A DNA stretch of 64,000 nt from Methanocrinis alkalitolerans (GCF_029167205.1 NZ_JARFPL010000006.1:16184-80183); one strand, 5' to 3'; positions 33,928-43,612 are shown, counted from the first letter of the stretch. Translations and numbers: made by a program. Notes: generated by a model not told the origin, from the letters alone.

Positions 33928-34497
33928 ATGAAGTCGAAGCATAGCGAAAAGGTCGACGATCCTTCTGGAAGGAAGGAGAAGAGAATATCGCCGGAGATGG
34001 GCTCCAAGCTTGACGAGCCGGTCGAAGGGGCGGAACGTCTGGACCTGGACGAGCTGGGCCCCGAAGAGCTGTTGAGCTGCCTCGAAGAGGCGAACCTTCG
34101 GGCGGAAGAGTGTCGGGACCAGCTTCTCCGGTGCAGGGCGGAGCTGGATAACACCATCAAGCGAGCCGCCCGGGAGAAGGAAGCCCTCTCCGGTCGCGCT
34201 TCGGAGAGGCTGATATCGAAGCTGTTGCCGGTGATGGACAGCCTCGATCAGGCCGCAAAACAGGTCGAAGGGATGGAGAGGATCAGAAAGCAGCTTCTGG
34301 ACGTCCTGGGTACCGAGGGGCTCGCCCCCATCGAGGCGGTAGGGGAAAGGTTCGACCCCTACAAACACGAGGCTCTGATGATGGTGGAGTCCGACGAATG
34401 CGAAGAGGGGACGGTGACCGAGGAGGTCCTGCGCGGCTACGCCCTCAACTCTCGGGTGATCCGCTTCTCCAAGGTCCTCGTCTCCAAAAAACGGTAA
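33928..34497 (+). CDS. grpE: Nucleotide exchange factor GrpE
   Basis: The protein is 189 residues from ATG 33928; an in-frame extension to 33832 reads like translated spacer. The N-terminal part is acidic and helical, and the C-terminal beta domain has GVxxxDPYKHEALMMVES-like GrpE spacing (VGERFDPYKHEALMMVESDE) and GYALNSRVIRFSKVLVS. It resets DnaK by exchanging ADP. The hsp70 system in archaea is of bacterial origin. Confidence 0.9.
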   Translation: MKSKHSEKVDDPSGRKEKRISPEMGSKLDEPVEGAERLDLDELGPEELLSCLEEANLRAEECRDQLLRCRAELDNTIKRAAREKEALSGRASERLISKLLPVMDSLDQAAKQVEGMERIRKQLLDVLGTEGLAPIEAVGERFDPYKHEALMMVESDECEEGTVTEEVLRGYALNSRVIRFSKVLVSKKR

Positions 34498-34531
34498 ATA
34501 TTCAATAGTTCGATTTTGAGAAGGTGATAAT

Positions 34532-36391
34532 GTGTCCAAGATCATAGGCATAGACCTGGGAACGAGCAACTCAGCAGCCGCCGTCCTCATCGGCGGAAAG
34601 CCGACCATGATCCCCAGCGCCGAGGGGACGAGCATCGTCGCCGGAGGAAAGGCCTTCCCGTCCTACGTCGCCTTCACCAAAGACGGCCAGAGGCTGGTGG
34701 GAGAGCCGGCCAGAAGACAGGCGGCGACGAACCCCGACGGGACGATAACGGGGATCAAGCGCAAAATGGGTCAGGATTACAGGGTGGAGGTCTTCGGTAA
34801 GTCCTACACCCCCCAGGACATATCCTCCTACATCCTCCGGAAGATCAAGGACGACGCCGAGGCGTTCCTGGGGGAGAAGGTGGAGAAGGCGGTGATCACC
34901 GTCCCCGCCTACTTCAACGACAACCAGAGGCAGGCGACCAAAGACGCCGGTACGATCGCCGGCCTCGAGGTGGTCCGGATCATCAACGAGCCGACTGCCG
35001 CAGCCCTCGCCTACGGGATGGACAGGGAGGGGGAGGCGACCCTGATGGTCTTCGACTTCGGCGGGGGGACCCTGGACGTCACCATCATGGAGGCGGGAGA
35101 GGGGGTCTTCGAGGTGAAGTCTACGAGCGGAGACACCCAGCTCGGAGGCCGGGATATGGACGAGATCCTGACGAACTACGTCGTCGAGAAGTTCCGGCAG
35201 GAGTCGGGGGTCGACCTGAAGGGAGACCGGATGGCTATACAGAGGCTGAGGGAGGCGGTGGAGATCGCGAAGATCGAGCTCTCATCGGTCCTCCAGACGA
35301 CGATCAACCTCCCCTACATCACCGCAGACCAGACCGGTCCCAAACACCTGGACGTCACCGTCACCCGGGCGAAGCTCGAAGAGCTGATAAAGGAGGTCCT
35401 GGAGCGATGCCGCGGCCCCATGACCCAGGCGATCCGGGACGCCAAGCTCGACAAGACCAAGATCGACAAGATCGTCCTCGTCGGCGGCCCCACCCGGATG
35501 CCCGCAGTCAGAAAGTTCGTCAGCGACTTCATGGGCAAGGAGGCGGAAGGGGGCGTCGACCCCATGGAGTGCGTCGCCATCGGTGCTGCGGTCCAGGGTG
35601 GGGTCCTGGGAGGCGAGGTGAAGGACATCCTCCTTCTGGACGTGACTCCCCTCAGCCTGGGGATAGAGACCCTCGGGGGCGTCGCGACGAAGCTGATCGA
35701 GAGGAACACCACCATCCCCACAAGAAAGAGCCAGATCTTCACGACGGCCGCCGACAATCAGACCTCCGTCGAGATCCACATCCTCCAGGGGGAGAGGCCC
35801 ATGGCCAAGGACAACACATCCCTGGGCAGGTTCACCCTCTCGGGGATACCGCCGGCGCCGAGGGGCATACCCCAGATCGAGGTCACCTTCGACATCGACG
35901 CCAACGGGATTTTGAACGTCTCTGCCAAGGACCTGGCCACCGGCAAAGAGCAGGCTATCACCATCTCCGCCCCCCACAAGCTCTCCCAGAACGAGATCGA
36001 GCGGAAGGTGAGAGAGGCCGAGGAACACGCCTACGAGGACACCAAGAGGAAAGAGGAGATCGAGGCGAAGAACCAGGCCGAGACCCTCGTCTACACCGCC
36101 GAGAAGACCCTCAAGGAGGCGGGGGAGGTCGCCACAGCCGATCAGAGGGAGAAGATCGAGAAGGCGATCGAGGAGGCGAAGGAGGCCCTCGCCGACGGAG
36201 AGATCGAGAAGATCAAGGAGAAGGCAGAATTGCTCCAGAACGCCATCTACGAGCTGTCGACGGCTATGTACCAGAGGGCGGCAGAGAAGCAACAACAGCA
36301 AGAGCAGCAACAAAACCAGCCGACCGGTTCCGGTTCCTCCTCCAGCGAGACTATAGACGCCGATTTCGAGGTCGTCAACGACAAGAAATAA
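34532..36391 (+). CDS. dnaK: Molecular chaperone DnaK (Hsp70)
   Basis: This 619-residue Hsp70 starts at GTG 34532. It includes IGIDLGTSNSAAAV, the ATPase signatures VFDFGGGTLDVTI and IVLVGGPTRMPAVRKF, the substrate-binding domain, and a Gln-rich linker before the tail DADFEVVNDKK. It is intact and of ordinary length. It lies 34 bases after grpE and 61 before dnaJ. Confidence 0.97.
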   Translation: MSKIIGIDLGTSNSAAAVLIGGKPTMIPSAEGTSIVAGGKAFPSYVAFTKDGQRLVGEPARRQAATNPDGTITGIKRKMGQDYRVEVFGKSYTPQDISSYILRKIKDDAEAFLGEKVEKAVITVPAYFNDNQRQATKDAGTIAGLEVVRIINEPTAAALAYGMDREGEATLMVFDFGGGTLDVTIMEAGEGVFEVKSTSGDTQLGGRDMDEILTNYVVEKFRQESGVDLKGDRMAIQRLREAVEIAKIELSSVLQTTINLPYITADQTGPKHLDVTVTRAKLEELIKEVLERCRGPMTQAIRDAKLDKTKIDKIVLVGGPTRMPAVRKFVSDFMGKEAEGGVDPMECVAIGAAVQGGVLGGEVKDILLLDVTPLSLGIETLGGVATKLIERNTTIPTRKSQIFTTAADNQTSVEIHILQGERPMAKDNTSLGRFTLSGIPPAPRGIPQIEVTFDIDANGILNVSAKDLATGKEQAITISAPHKLSQNEIERKVREAEEHAYEDTKRKEEIEAKNQAETLVYTAEKTLKEAGEVATADQREKIEKAIEEAKEALADGEIEKIKEKAELLQNAIYELSTAMYQRAAEKQQQQEQQQNQPTGSGSSSSETIDADFEVVNDKK

Positions 36392-36452
36392 GCTCGATGA
36401 AGGTTGAAGGGGTCCCAGAAGATCTTGGATTGAAGGCTGGAGAGGATGATCG

Positions 36453-37682
36453 GTGGCAGGCAGCAAAAGAGACTACTACGAAGTTCTCGGGGTCGGAAGA
36501 GAGGCGGACCCAAAGGAGATCAAGAGCGCTTACCGGAAGCTCGCCCTCAAGTATCATCCCGATCAGTCCCAGGAGCCCGATGCCGAGGAGAGGTTCAAGG
36601 AGATCTCCGAGGCCTACGCCGTCCTCTCCGACTCCGACAAGAGGAAGCAGTACGACCAGTTCGGCCATGCCGGGATCGACGGCCGCTACTCCCAGGAGGA
36701 CCTCTTCAGAGGCGTCGACTTCGAGGACCTCCTCCGGGGCTTCGGCTTTGCCGGGGGGTTTGGCGGCGGCGGGTCCATCTTCGATATGTTCTTCGGAGGC
36801 GCTGGCCGGGGCGGCCGCCGAGGGCCCGGACGGGGTCGCGACCTCCGCTACGACCTGGATATGACCCTGGAGGAGGTGGCCTCCGGCCTTGAGACCACCA
36901 TCGAGGTCCCCCGGATGGAGATCTGCCCTGCCTGCAGCGGGACGGGGGCGAAGCCGGGAACCTCGCCTGTGACCTGCGACCAGTGCCGGGGCGCCGGCCA
37001 GGTCACCCGGGTCCAGAAGACCCCCTTCGGCCAGATGATGACCTCCACCACCTGCCCCAAATGCGGCGGGCGGGGGCAGATCGTCTCCGACCCCTGCGCC
37101 GAGTGCCGGGGGTCGGGTCGGGTCCGAAAGACGAGGACGATCAGCGTCAAGATCCCCGCCGGGGTCGAGACCGGCCAGCACCTGAGGCTTGGGGGGCAGG
37201 GGGAGGCGTCTCCCGACCCCGGCGGTGAACCCGGCGACTTATACGTCTTCGTCAACGTCCGGGCCCACCCCCTCTTCAGGAGGGACGAGGACGACCTCCT
37301 CTTCGAGGCGCCCCTCTCCATCACCCAGGCTGCCCTGGGGGCGGACCTGGAGGTTCCGACCCTCGACGGGAAGAGGGCGAGGATAAAGGTCCCTGCAGGG
37401 ACCCAGACCGGCTCGGTCTTCCGGCTGAAGGGGAAGGGGATCGCACGCCTCCACGGATTCGGCGGCACCGGCGACATGCACGTGAGGGTGAACGTCAAGA
37501 CCCCCACGAACCTCTCGGGAAGGCAAAAAGAGCTTCTCGAAGAGCTGGCCGCCGAGTTCGGCGAGAGAAAGAGGGAGGCAAAAAGTTCTGAGGATGCTAA
37601 AAGTAAGGAGAAGCCCACCGAGAAGAAGGAGAAGGGCTTTATCGGCAAGATCGTGGACGAGGTGAAGGGCGCTGTCCAGTGA
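36453..37682 (+). CDS. dnaJ: Chaperone protein DnaJ
   Basis: This 409-residue type I J protein begins at GTG 36453 (MAGSKRDYYEVLGVGREADP). It has the HPD motif in KYHPDQ, a Gly/Phe linker (GFAGGFGGGGSIFDMFFGGAGRGG), four CxxCxGxG zinc repeats (CPACSGTG, CDQCRGAG, CPKCGGRG, CAECRGSG) and C-terminal substrate domains. It delivers clients to DnaK. Confidence 0.96.
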   Translation: MAGSKRDYYEVLGVGREADPKEIKSAYRKLALKYHPDQSQEPDAEERFKEISEAYAVLSDSDKRKQYDQFGHAGIDGRYSQEDLFRGVDFEDLLRGFGFAGGFGGGGSIFDMFFGGAGRGGRRGPGRGRDLRYDLDMTLEEVASGLETTIEVPRMEICPACSGTGAKPGTSPVTCDQCRGAGQVTRVQKTPFGQMMTSTTCPKCGGRGQIVSDPCAECRGSGRVRKTRTISVKIPAGVETGQHLRLGGQGEASPDPGGEPGDLYVFVNVRAHPLFRRDEDDLLFEAPLSITQAALGADLEVPTLDGKRARIKVPAGTQTGSVFRLKGKGIARLHGFGGTGDMHVRVNVKTPTNLSGRQKELLEELAAEFGERKREAKSSEDAKSKEKPTEKKEKGFIGKIVDEVKGAVQ

Positions 37683-37951
37683 GCCTTCCGGGCTAGCCCT
37701 TCAGGGCTTGAATCTCTTCTGATTTTTATCCTGGCCAATTGGTTTTCTTTCTCGAATTTGGGCGCGTTCCCATTCCGGCGTTTCATTGCGGCCCATTTCT
37801 CTTGTGAATTGAATCGACTTTTTTTCCTGAGCTTTCATCGAAACCAGGGGGTTATTTTTCAAAGCACCAAAAAATGTTTATGTCCAGGAAGTTCATTGAT
37901 AATTGTCCAAAAAGGACGGTGCTGAGTTTAAGTGTGAGAGGGATGTATAAA

Positions 37952-39847
37952 ATGAAAAGAAGAATGTTATTCGTAATATTGTTATCGTTTTTAATGATTC
38001 AGCCGGCGCTTTCACAGGAGAACGTCGTGAGGACGCCGGGCGTTTTGGAGATGGCTGACGTTTCCAGATTGACGGAGGTTCATGGATTAGCAGAAGTAAC
38101 CGGTGCTGTGGAAATCCCTGAGACCTTAACAGCCTGCAGAGGCGCTTTCTTCTCCTCAGAGGAAGATTTCGTCACTCTGGGTCCTGAACCGGCTGATGGT
38201 AACCCCATAATATCCGATGGAGATCTTCTGGGTCCCGGCTGCGTCGTATTCGCTCGCAACCGGGAGTTGTTGGCCGTCTTCAAATCTGAACAAGACCTGG
38301 GCCTGGATGCAGCCGACGTCATCGATGCAGGGCGGCGTCTGGTCGCATTCTCTACCGAGCTTGACGACCCCTTGGGTCGATTCACTGCAGGAGATCTGTT
38401 GGTCACCAACGGTGCCGTAATCCCAAATAGGGCTCTTTTGGCCAATTTTGAGATCGAGACGAGGGGCGATTTGGGCCTTGACGCCGTCCATTTCGTCGGA
38501 GACCTGAACAACATAATACGATTCCTGGATTACGCCCCCGAGGTCAGTCGGGAGGGGTGGTTGGATAACCCCGGGATGTTGCCCCAGATGCTGGAGGAGT
38601 ACGGGATCGACATATGGTTCTCTACCGAGGGCACAGCTCCAGAGGTCGAGATGCCTCTCTTTATCGATGGCGATCTGCTTTCTGCACAAGGCGGCATAGT
38701 GGCGAAGAACTCTCTTCTGCTCTCATCTGCCGTGCCTGCTGGCATCCCCAACCGCGGCGTCGACTTCGGTCTTGACGCTGTGACGGCCGATAGAAGTGGG
38801 AACAGACAGCTGATCCATTTCTCCACCGAGATTCTTTATCGAGGCGAGCCTGCTTTCAGCGATGGTGACGTTCTCCTTTTAGGCGATGGCGTCGTCTGCA
38901 CCAACGAAGATATCACTCATTGCTTTGAGCCCAAGACAAAGGAACTGGGTCTGGATGCCCTATCTCTGGCTTTGGGCAGAGGGGAAAGACCTCCCTGTGG
39001 AGCGGCCATCATCCGTGTGGGTGGGATGCCGACAGGAAACATCAACTCCCAGGGATTGGCCAATGGCTGGAGTGCAACTACACCGCCTTTCGAGGCCTTC
39101 GACAGCCCCTTTGGAGGATGGGTGGAGATCCTCGGTCTGATGCCCTCCTGTGAAGAGTGCGAAAGGTTCAAAGTGGAGTATGGTGAGTGGTCCAGTCCCA
39201 CCACGCCACCTGATCCGGACGGCTTCAAGCCTATGACCGATTCCTTCAAGGAGTGGACTTTCGTATGGCCAAGCCTTTGGGTGCGGGTGGACAGGGTTCC
39301 AGACTCTGAAGGATGGTTGGGCATAATCTGCGACTCTGACCCTGTGATGGGCGGGTTGTACTATCCCTGGAATACTGGAGGCAAGAATGGTAAGTACAGC
39401 CTCAGATTGACTGTAGAAAGTGTGGGCGGCGTCGAGCACGTAAGCTCTCCAGTGGTGGTCGTGATAGACAACACCCCCCCTACTGCAATACTAAACCTTT
39501 CGGGCACGCCCAGCTGCGGTGACATAACCATAGGCGATAAAGTCACCGGCGAGATCACCGCCACCGACGAACATTTCTACAGCTACCAGTTGAGTTACAG
39601 GTGCGGTCTGCATCCAGCTTGCCCCGGCTCCATCCTGCCGGTCAGGAAGTACGCCGGCGTGAGCGATCAGGGAGATGCCGGTTTGACCTTCACCTGGGAT
39701 ACCTCGGGTCTGCCTCCCTGCGGATACGAGATCCTGCTCGAAGTCTGGGACAGGACGATCGTCAACAATGGCCGTGGTTGGGGTGAGCCCGGCTACGCTC
39801 ATCGGTCCATAGACTACGACTTCTTCTGCCTTGAGGCAGCAGAATGA
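37952..39847 (+). CDS. Secreted repeat protein with four FSTE/GLDA repeats
   Basis: The protein is 631 residues from ATG 37952, set by the signal peptide KRRMLFVILLSFLMIQPALS and by GAGAGGG about nine bases upstream. From about residue 50 it has four tandem units of the form FSTE...DGDLL...N..LL..F...DLGLDA (the first begins FFSSEEDF). The C-terminal part includes a beta-rich region (VVVVIDNTPPTAILNLSGTP) like surface Ig-type domains, and ends near FFCLEAAE. No membrane anchor is visible. It shares the repeat unit with the next gene and has lower GC than most neighbours. An extracellular or S-layer-associated role is inferred. Confidence 0.8.
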   Translation: MKRRMLFVILLSFLMIQPALSQENVVRTPGVLEMADVSRLTEVHGLAEVTGAVEIPETLTACRGAFFSSEEDFVTLGPEPADGNPIISDGDLLGPGCVVFARNRELLAVFKSEQDLGLDAADVIDAGRRLVAFSTELDDPLGRFTAGDLLVTNGAVIPNRALLANFEIETRGDLGLDAVHFVGDLNNIIRFLDYAPEVSREGWLDNPGMLPQMLEEYGIDIWFSTEGTAPEVEMPLFIDGDLLSAQGGIVAKNSLLLSSAVPAGIPNRGVDFGLDAVTADRSGNRQLIHFSTEILYRGEPAFSDGDVLLLGDGVVCTNEDITHCFEPKTKELGLDALSLALGRGERPPCGAAIIRVGGMPTGNINSQGLANGWSATTPPFEAFDSPFGGWVEILGLMPSCEECERFKVEYGEWSSPTTPPDPDGFKPMTDSFKEWTFVWPSLWVRVDRVPDSEGWLGIICDSDPVMGGLYYPWNTGGKNGKYSLRLTVESVGGVEHVSSPVVVVIDNTPPTAILNLSGTPSCGDITIGDKVTGEITATDEHFYSYQLSYRCGLHPACPGSILPVRKYAGVSDQGDAGLTFTWDTSGLPPCGYEILLEVWDRTIVNNGRGWGEPGYAHRSIDYDFFCLEAAE

Positions 39848-39859
39848 AACTTCTTAGAT

Positions 39860-39877
39860 GAGCCGCCTACGCGGCTC
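39860..39877 (+). terminator. Hairpin terminator between the two secreted repeat genes
   Basis: GAGCCGC and GCGGCTC pair perfectly around CTAC and are followed by a T-rich stretch (TATCTTTTATT). It lies 12 bases after the first gene stops. Confidence 0.6.
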
Positions 39878-39902
39878 TATCTTTTATTCATGGAGGTCGA
39901 CC

Positions 39903-42449
39903 ATGAGGTTGAAGCTGATACTTGCTGCAAATCTTATCGCTATACTTCTATTCGCTGGGCTAAATTGTAACGCTTTGCCATTTCTGGAAACGCCCACCGT
40001 TTCGGATGAGGAGTTAGGTCGTATCCAGGGAACTCTTCAGTCTTCGGCCGCAACCGTCTCGGGCCGAGTGTACGAGGGGGATTTCAGAGATGAGAGCAAG
40101 CCTTTCCCCAATGTCAGGGTAGAGCTCTGTTGCTCCAATGACCAAAAAAACCGCGGAAGGGTTGTGGAGTCTGCAACCACAGATGCTAAAGGATGGTACG
40201 AGCTGACTCTTCCTTCGGGATGCGAATTTTACGATATAGTGGTTACGGTGCCCGAAGGCTACATTGCAGCAGGAGCTGATAGTGCTGGGGGCGACGTAAT
40301 TGACGAAAACTGGATCCAGTACGGTTATCCTCTAGATAGATCAGTTCTCACCGGGAATAAGTTCTGGATCAAGAAGTCGGTGCCGGAATTGCCACTGATT
40401 CCCTTAAGACCGCTTGTGCCTGTAACTCCACAGGAACCGGAAACGGTGTCGTGTCCCAAAGGCTGCGAATGTATGACCCAGGAGATGGCCAAGGAGAAGT
40501 TCGACAAATACGAGCGCTGCTTGCCTGAGATCTGCGGTTACGACGACCTTAGAAGGCCGATGTACTGCTTCAGGCCCGTAGAAGATGTCTCCCCGGAGAT
40601 CGAGTGTCCCAGAGGCTGCGAATGTATGACCGAGGAGATGGCCAAGGAGGAGTTCGGGAAGTACGAGCGCTGCTCGCCTGAGATATGCGGTTACGACGAC
40701 CTTAGAAGGCCCATGTACTGCTTCAGGCCCACAGAGTTTCCTCCAGAGACTGAGTGCCCTGAGGGCTGCGAATGCCTCTTGGAAGAAGTCGCAGCCGAGA
40801 AGTTCAGAGGATACGAATGGTGCTCTGACGAGGTCTGCGGTTTCAGTGAGGGAAAAGTTCCGAAGTACTGTTTCAGGCCCGTAGAAGATCTTCCTGAGGA
40901 GTGTCCCCAGGGCTGCGAGTGCCTGATAGAAGAGGTTGCAGCCGAGAAGTTTGGAAGATACGATTGGTGCTCAGACGAGGTATGTGGTTTCGGTGAGGGA
41001 AAAGTTCCGAAGTACTGTTTCAGGCCCGTAGAAGATCTTCCTGAGGAGTGTCCCCAGGGCTGCGAGTGCCTGATAGAAGAGGTTGCAGCCGAGAAGTTTG
41101 GAAGATATGAGTGGTGCTCAGACGAGATCTGCGGGTTAAGTGATGCAGGGGTTCCGAAGTACTGCTTCAGACCGGCAGAGCCCGCGCCCGAAGTGCCTCC
41201 CGAAAGCTGCGAGCTGTACTTCTCCACAGAAGAAGATTTCATCGCCCAGGGCCCCATACCTCCGGACGGAAACCCCATCATCTCTGATGGCGATCTCCTC
41301 GGCCCCGGATGCGTCCTATTCGCCCGCAATCGAGAGCTTCTGGCGGCTTTCAACGTGAATGTCGATCTCGGTCTGGACGCTGTTGACGTAATAGATGCGA
41401 AAGGCCGTTTGGTCGGATTCTCCACAGAGCTGGATGATCCGTCGGGCCGATTCGTTGGAGGAGATCTGTTGGCCACCAACGGCCTCGTCATCCCCAACTC
41501 TGCGCTTCTGGCCGGATTCGATGTAGCGAGAATAGATCTGGGACTTGATGCCGTTCATTTCGTTGGAGACCCCGAGGACATCGTGATCTTCTTGGACCGA
41601 TCATCCCAGATGAGCCGGGACGAATGGCTGGAAGATCCGGGCATTCTGCCCGAAATGCTGAGAGAGTACGGGGTCGACATCTGGTTCTCCACGGAAGGGA
41701 CGCCCTCCTGGACCGGCAATCTCGCCTTCATCGACGGGGATCTGCTTTCTGCGCGAGATGGGATCATTGTTGCCCCGAACTCCATTCTGCTCCCACCATC
41801 CGTGCCTGCGGGCATCCCCAATCGTGGTGTCGACTTCGGTCTGGATGCGGCGACGGCAGACAGGAACGGCAACAGAGAACAGATCCGCTTCTCCACCGAG
41901 ATCCTCTACGAAGGGAAACCTGCCTTCAGCGATGGTGATGTCATCCTCATTGATGACACTGTGACCTGCACCAATTGGGATTTGATTCGCTGCTTTGAGC
42001 CCAAAACCAGGGAGCTGGGCTTGGATGCGTTATCCATGGCCCCGAGGGGCGAGCTTGGGCCTCAAACTTGTCACCCGGACCTCCCAGCGCCAGAACTGGT
42101 GGTGGCCGGAAAAGAAGATCGCGTTATTGGTGGCAGTGAGTACACCCGGTACGAACTTTTGGTCACCAACTGGAATCTTTATCCGGCCGAGCTCTTTGAA
42201 GCCGCGCCCGACCTGCAGCCTTGTGGAACTAACACCGAAGCTTCCAGAACCTGGGTCGACATCCGCGACCAGGATGGCGGCAGGATTTACGGCTTCTGTG
42301 CCCTATCGTCTCCTGAGGAGTTGAGGGATCTCTGGTTTGCCGTAGAGCGTGGTGGCGTCCATCCAGAATCGGTTTACGTCACTCTGGCGGATCGGCGCTG
42401 TGATGCTGTTTACGTCTCCAACGTGGTCCCCATCCCTCCGTCAGGTTAG
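39903..42449 (+). CDS. Secreted protein: prealbumin-like domain, five Cys-rich modules, four FSTE/GLDA repeats
   Basis: The protein is 848 residues from ATG 39903 (GGAGGT five bases upstream), with signal peptide MRLKLILAANLIAILLFAGL. Residues ~55-150 are an SdrD/SpaA-like extended beta domain (SGRVYEGDF ... VTVPEGYIAAGADSAG). Residues ~184-424 hold five modules of about 49 residues with the pattern CPxGCECxxxExAxExFxxYxxC, CG and YCFRP (six cysteines each). Residues ~435-700 repeat the FSTE/GLDA units of the previous protein. Modules 3-5 are nearly identical, with 115 bp of identity at DNA level. It is probably a surface or extracellular protein with disulfides. The modules resemble an uncharacterised Cys-rich unit in other archaeal and bacterial exported proteins. 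Confidence 0.82.
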   Translation: MRLKLILAANLIAILLFAGLNCNALPFLETPTVSDEELGRIQGTLQSSAATVSGRVYEGDFRDESKPFPNVRVELCCSNDQKNRGRVVESATTDAKGWYELTLPSGCEFYDIVVTVPEGYIAAGADSAGGDVIDENWIQYGYPLDRSVLTGNKFWIKKSVPELPLIPLRPLVPVTPQEPETVSCPKGCECMTQEMAKEKFDKYERCLPEICGYDDLRRPMYCFRPVEDVSPEIECPRGCECMTEEMAKEEFGKYERCSPEICGYDDLRRPMYCFRPTEFPPETECPEGCECLLEEVAAEKFRGYEWCSDEVCGFSEGKVPKYCFRPVEDLPEECPQGCECLIEEVAAEKFGRYDWCSDEVCGFGEGKVPKYCFRPVEDLPEECPQGCECLIEEVAAEKFGRYEWCSDEICGLSDAGVPKYCFRPAEPAPEVPPESCELYFSTEEDFIAQGPIPPDGNPIISDGDLLGPGCVLFARNRELLAAFNVNVDLGLDAVDVIDAKGRLVGFSTELDDPSGRFVGGDLLATNGLVIPNSALLAGFDVARIDLGLDAVHFVGDPEDIVIFLDRSSQMSRDEWLEDPGILPEMLREYGVDIWFSTEGTPSWTGNLAFIDGDLLSARDGIIVAPNSILLPPSVPAGIPNRGVDFGLDAATADRNGNREQIRFSTEILYEGKPAFSDGDVILIDDTVTCTNWDLIRCFEPKTRELGLDALSMAPRGELGPQTCHPDLPAPELVVAGKEDRVIGGSEYTRYELLVTNWNLYPAELFEAAPDLQPCGTNTEASRTWVDIRDQDGGRIYGFCALSSPEELRDLWFAVERGGVHPESVYVTLADRRCDAVYVSNVVPIPPSG
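40846..41107 (+). repeat. Direct duplication inside the Cys-rich gene
   Basis: The 115 bases at 40846-40960 recur identically at 40993-41107, a period of 147 bases or 49 codons, so the reading frame is kept. This marks a recent in-frame gain of one Cys-rich module. Confidence 0.88.
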
Positions 42450-42543
42450 GTGTGTCTACACTTCCGGCACGCGATCGAAATTTGGCATTTGGTGGCTTGA
42501 GAAAAGGAGGGGAGAGTGGGAGAGAGGAGAAAGGAGAAATGAG

Positions 42544-42563
42544 AGTGCCCTATTTTGGGCACT
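42544..42563 (+). terminator. Hairpin after the Cys-rich secreted gene
   Basis: AGTGCCC and GGGCACT pair around TATTTT in the spacer between the secreted gene and the convergent MTH1187-like gene. It could serve both strands. Confidence 0.5.
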
Positions 42564-42629
42564 TCTCGCTCATCCTTGAGCCTTCAGAGCATCTCATGCT
42601 TTTTTCCTATCGATCTCGCCATCTCGGCG

Positions 42630-42920
42630 CTACTCCTTGATCGCCCCCATCTTCGTCTCGATGGATATCTCCTTGTCCAGTCTGTGGTCGATCTTAATCG
42701 ATGTTATGATCCTTCCAACCCCCATCCCGGCCAGGACATCATCGGCTTTTTCTACGGCTTTGAAGATCTCGGCCATGGACCCGGCTTCAACGACGGTGCA
42801 CATGGGACTCGGAACGAACTTGAGACCCGACTCCTTCAGGACCTGGTGGACGGCCCGGACGTATCGGCTGGCGCTCGTCCCCGTACCCATCGTTATCATC
42901 GAAAGCTCCGCGACTATCAT
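42630..42920 (-). CDS. MTH1187 family thiamine-binding-like protein
   Basis: This 96-residue protein matches the MTH1187/YkoF-like family: MIVAELSMITMGTGTSASRYV, then PSPMCTVVEAGSMAEIFKAV. The family has a ferredoxin-like fold that binds thiamine or related compounds and is widespread in archaea. Its role is not fixed. It is 50 bases downstream of pyrF on the same strand. Confidence 0.87.
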   Translation of the reverse strand: MIVAELSMITMGTGTSASRYVRAVHQVLKESGLKFVPSPMCTVVEAGSMAEIFKAVEKADDVLAGMGVGRIITSIKIDHRLDKEISIETKMGAIKE

Positions 42921-42970
42921 GGGTGATATATCCGACCGCGGATGATAAAAAAGTTTTTATGAATCCGGGC

Positions 42971-43612
42971 TCAGCGGATCTCCCTCAGGATGGCGTCCGC
43001 CGAGGCCGCGGGGTTGGGCGACTCGGTGATACTCCTTCCGACGATGAGGCTGTCGGCCCCGGCTTTCAGGGCCGCCGAAGGCGATCCGCCCTGGACCCCC
43101 ACCCCCGGCGAGATGATCGCCCGGTCCCCGACGATAGACCTGATGAGCCTTATCCTCTCGGGCCTGGTGGCAGGGGCGACGACCCCGTCTACGGTGCAGT
43201 CCGCCGCCATCCGGGCGAGCCTCTCAGCGGCCGGGCCCATCAGCTCCTCAGCCCCGGGGTGGCTCATCTCCGTTACGGCGAAGACGAGGGCTCCGCCCTC
43301 CCGGGCGACGTCGACGCAGGCGGAGAGGCTGTCTTTCCCGACGAAGGCGTGGGCGATGATCCCGGCGGCGCCGGCCTCCAGGACCTGCTCGCAGATGAGG
43401 GTGTTGGTGTTGGGGATGTCGGCGATCTTCAGGTCGGCGATCACCGGCGCGATCGAGGCGATCTCTCCAACGACGGAGAGCCCCGCCGCCAGGATGAGGG
43501 GGTAGCCGATCTTGACGTAGTCGATTCTGTCCTTGAGAAGGGTGGCGAGGTCGAGGGCTTTCTCTCTATCGAGGACGTCGAGGGCGAGGATGAGGCGAGA
43601 GTTTCGGATCAT
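42971..43612 (-). CDS. pyrF: Orotidine 5'-phosphate decarboxylase
   Basis: This 213-residue TIM-barrel enzyme has the catalytic block DLKIADIPNT (K and D of the D-x-K-x2-D motif), and PGVGVQGG and IVGRSITE at the phosphate site. It makes UMP, the last step of pyrimidine synthesis. The MTH1187 gene follows closely. Confidence 0.95.
   Translation of the reverse strand: MIRNSRLILALDVLDREKALDLATLLKDRIDYVKIGYPLILAAGLSVVGEIASIAPVIADLKIADIPNTNTLICEQVLEAGAAGIIAHAFVGKDSLSACVDVAREGGALVFAVTEMSHPGAEELMGPAAERLARMAADCTVDGVVAPATRPERIRLIRSIVGDRAIISPGVGVQGGSPSAALKAGADSLIVGRSITESPNPAASADAILREIR

Noticed and set aside
32607..34160. 517-residue minus-strand open frame over the thermosome gene
   Set aside because: The plus strand is an unmistakable thermosome; the antisense product has no domain.
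35282..36466. 394-residue minus-strand open frame over dnaK
   Set aside because: Antisense Leu/Gly-rich translation of dnaK, with no ribosome site or motif.
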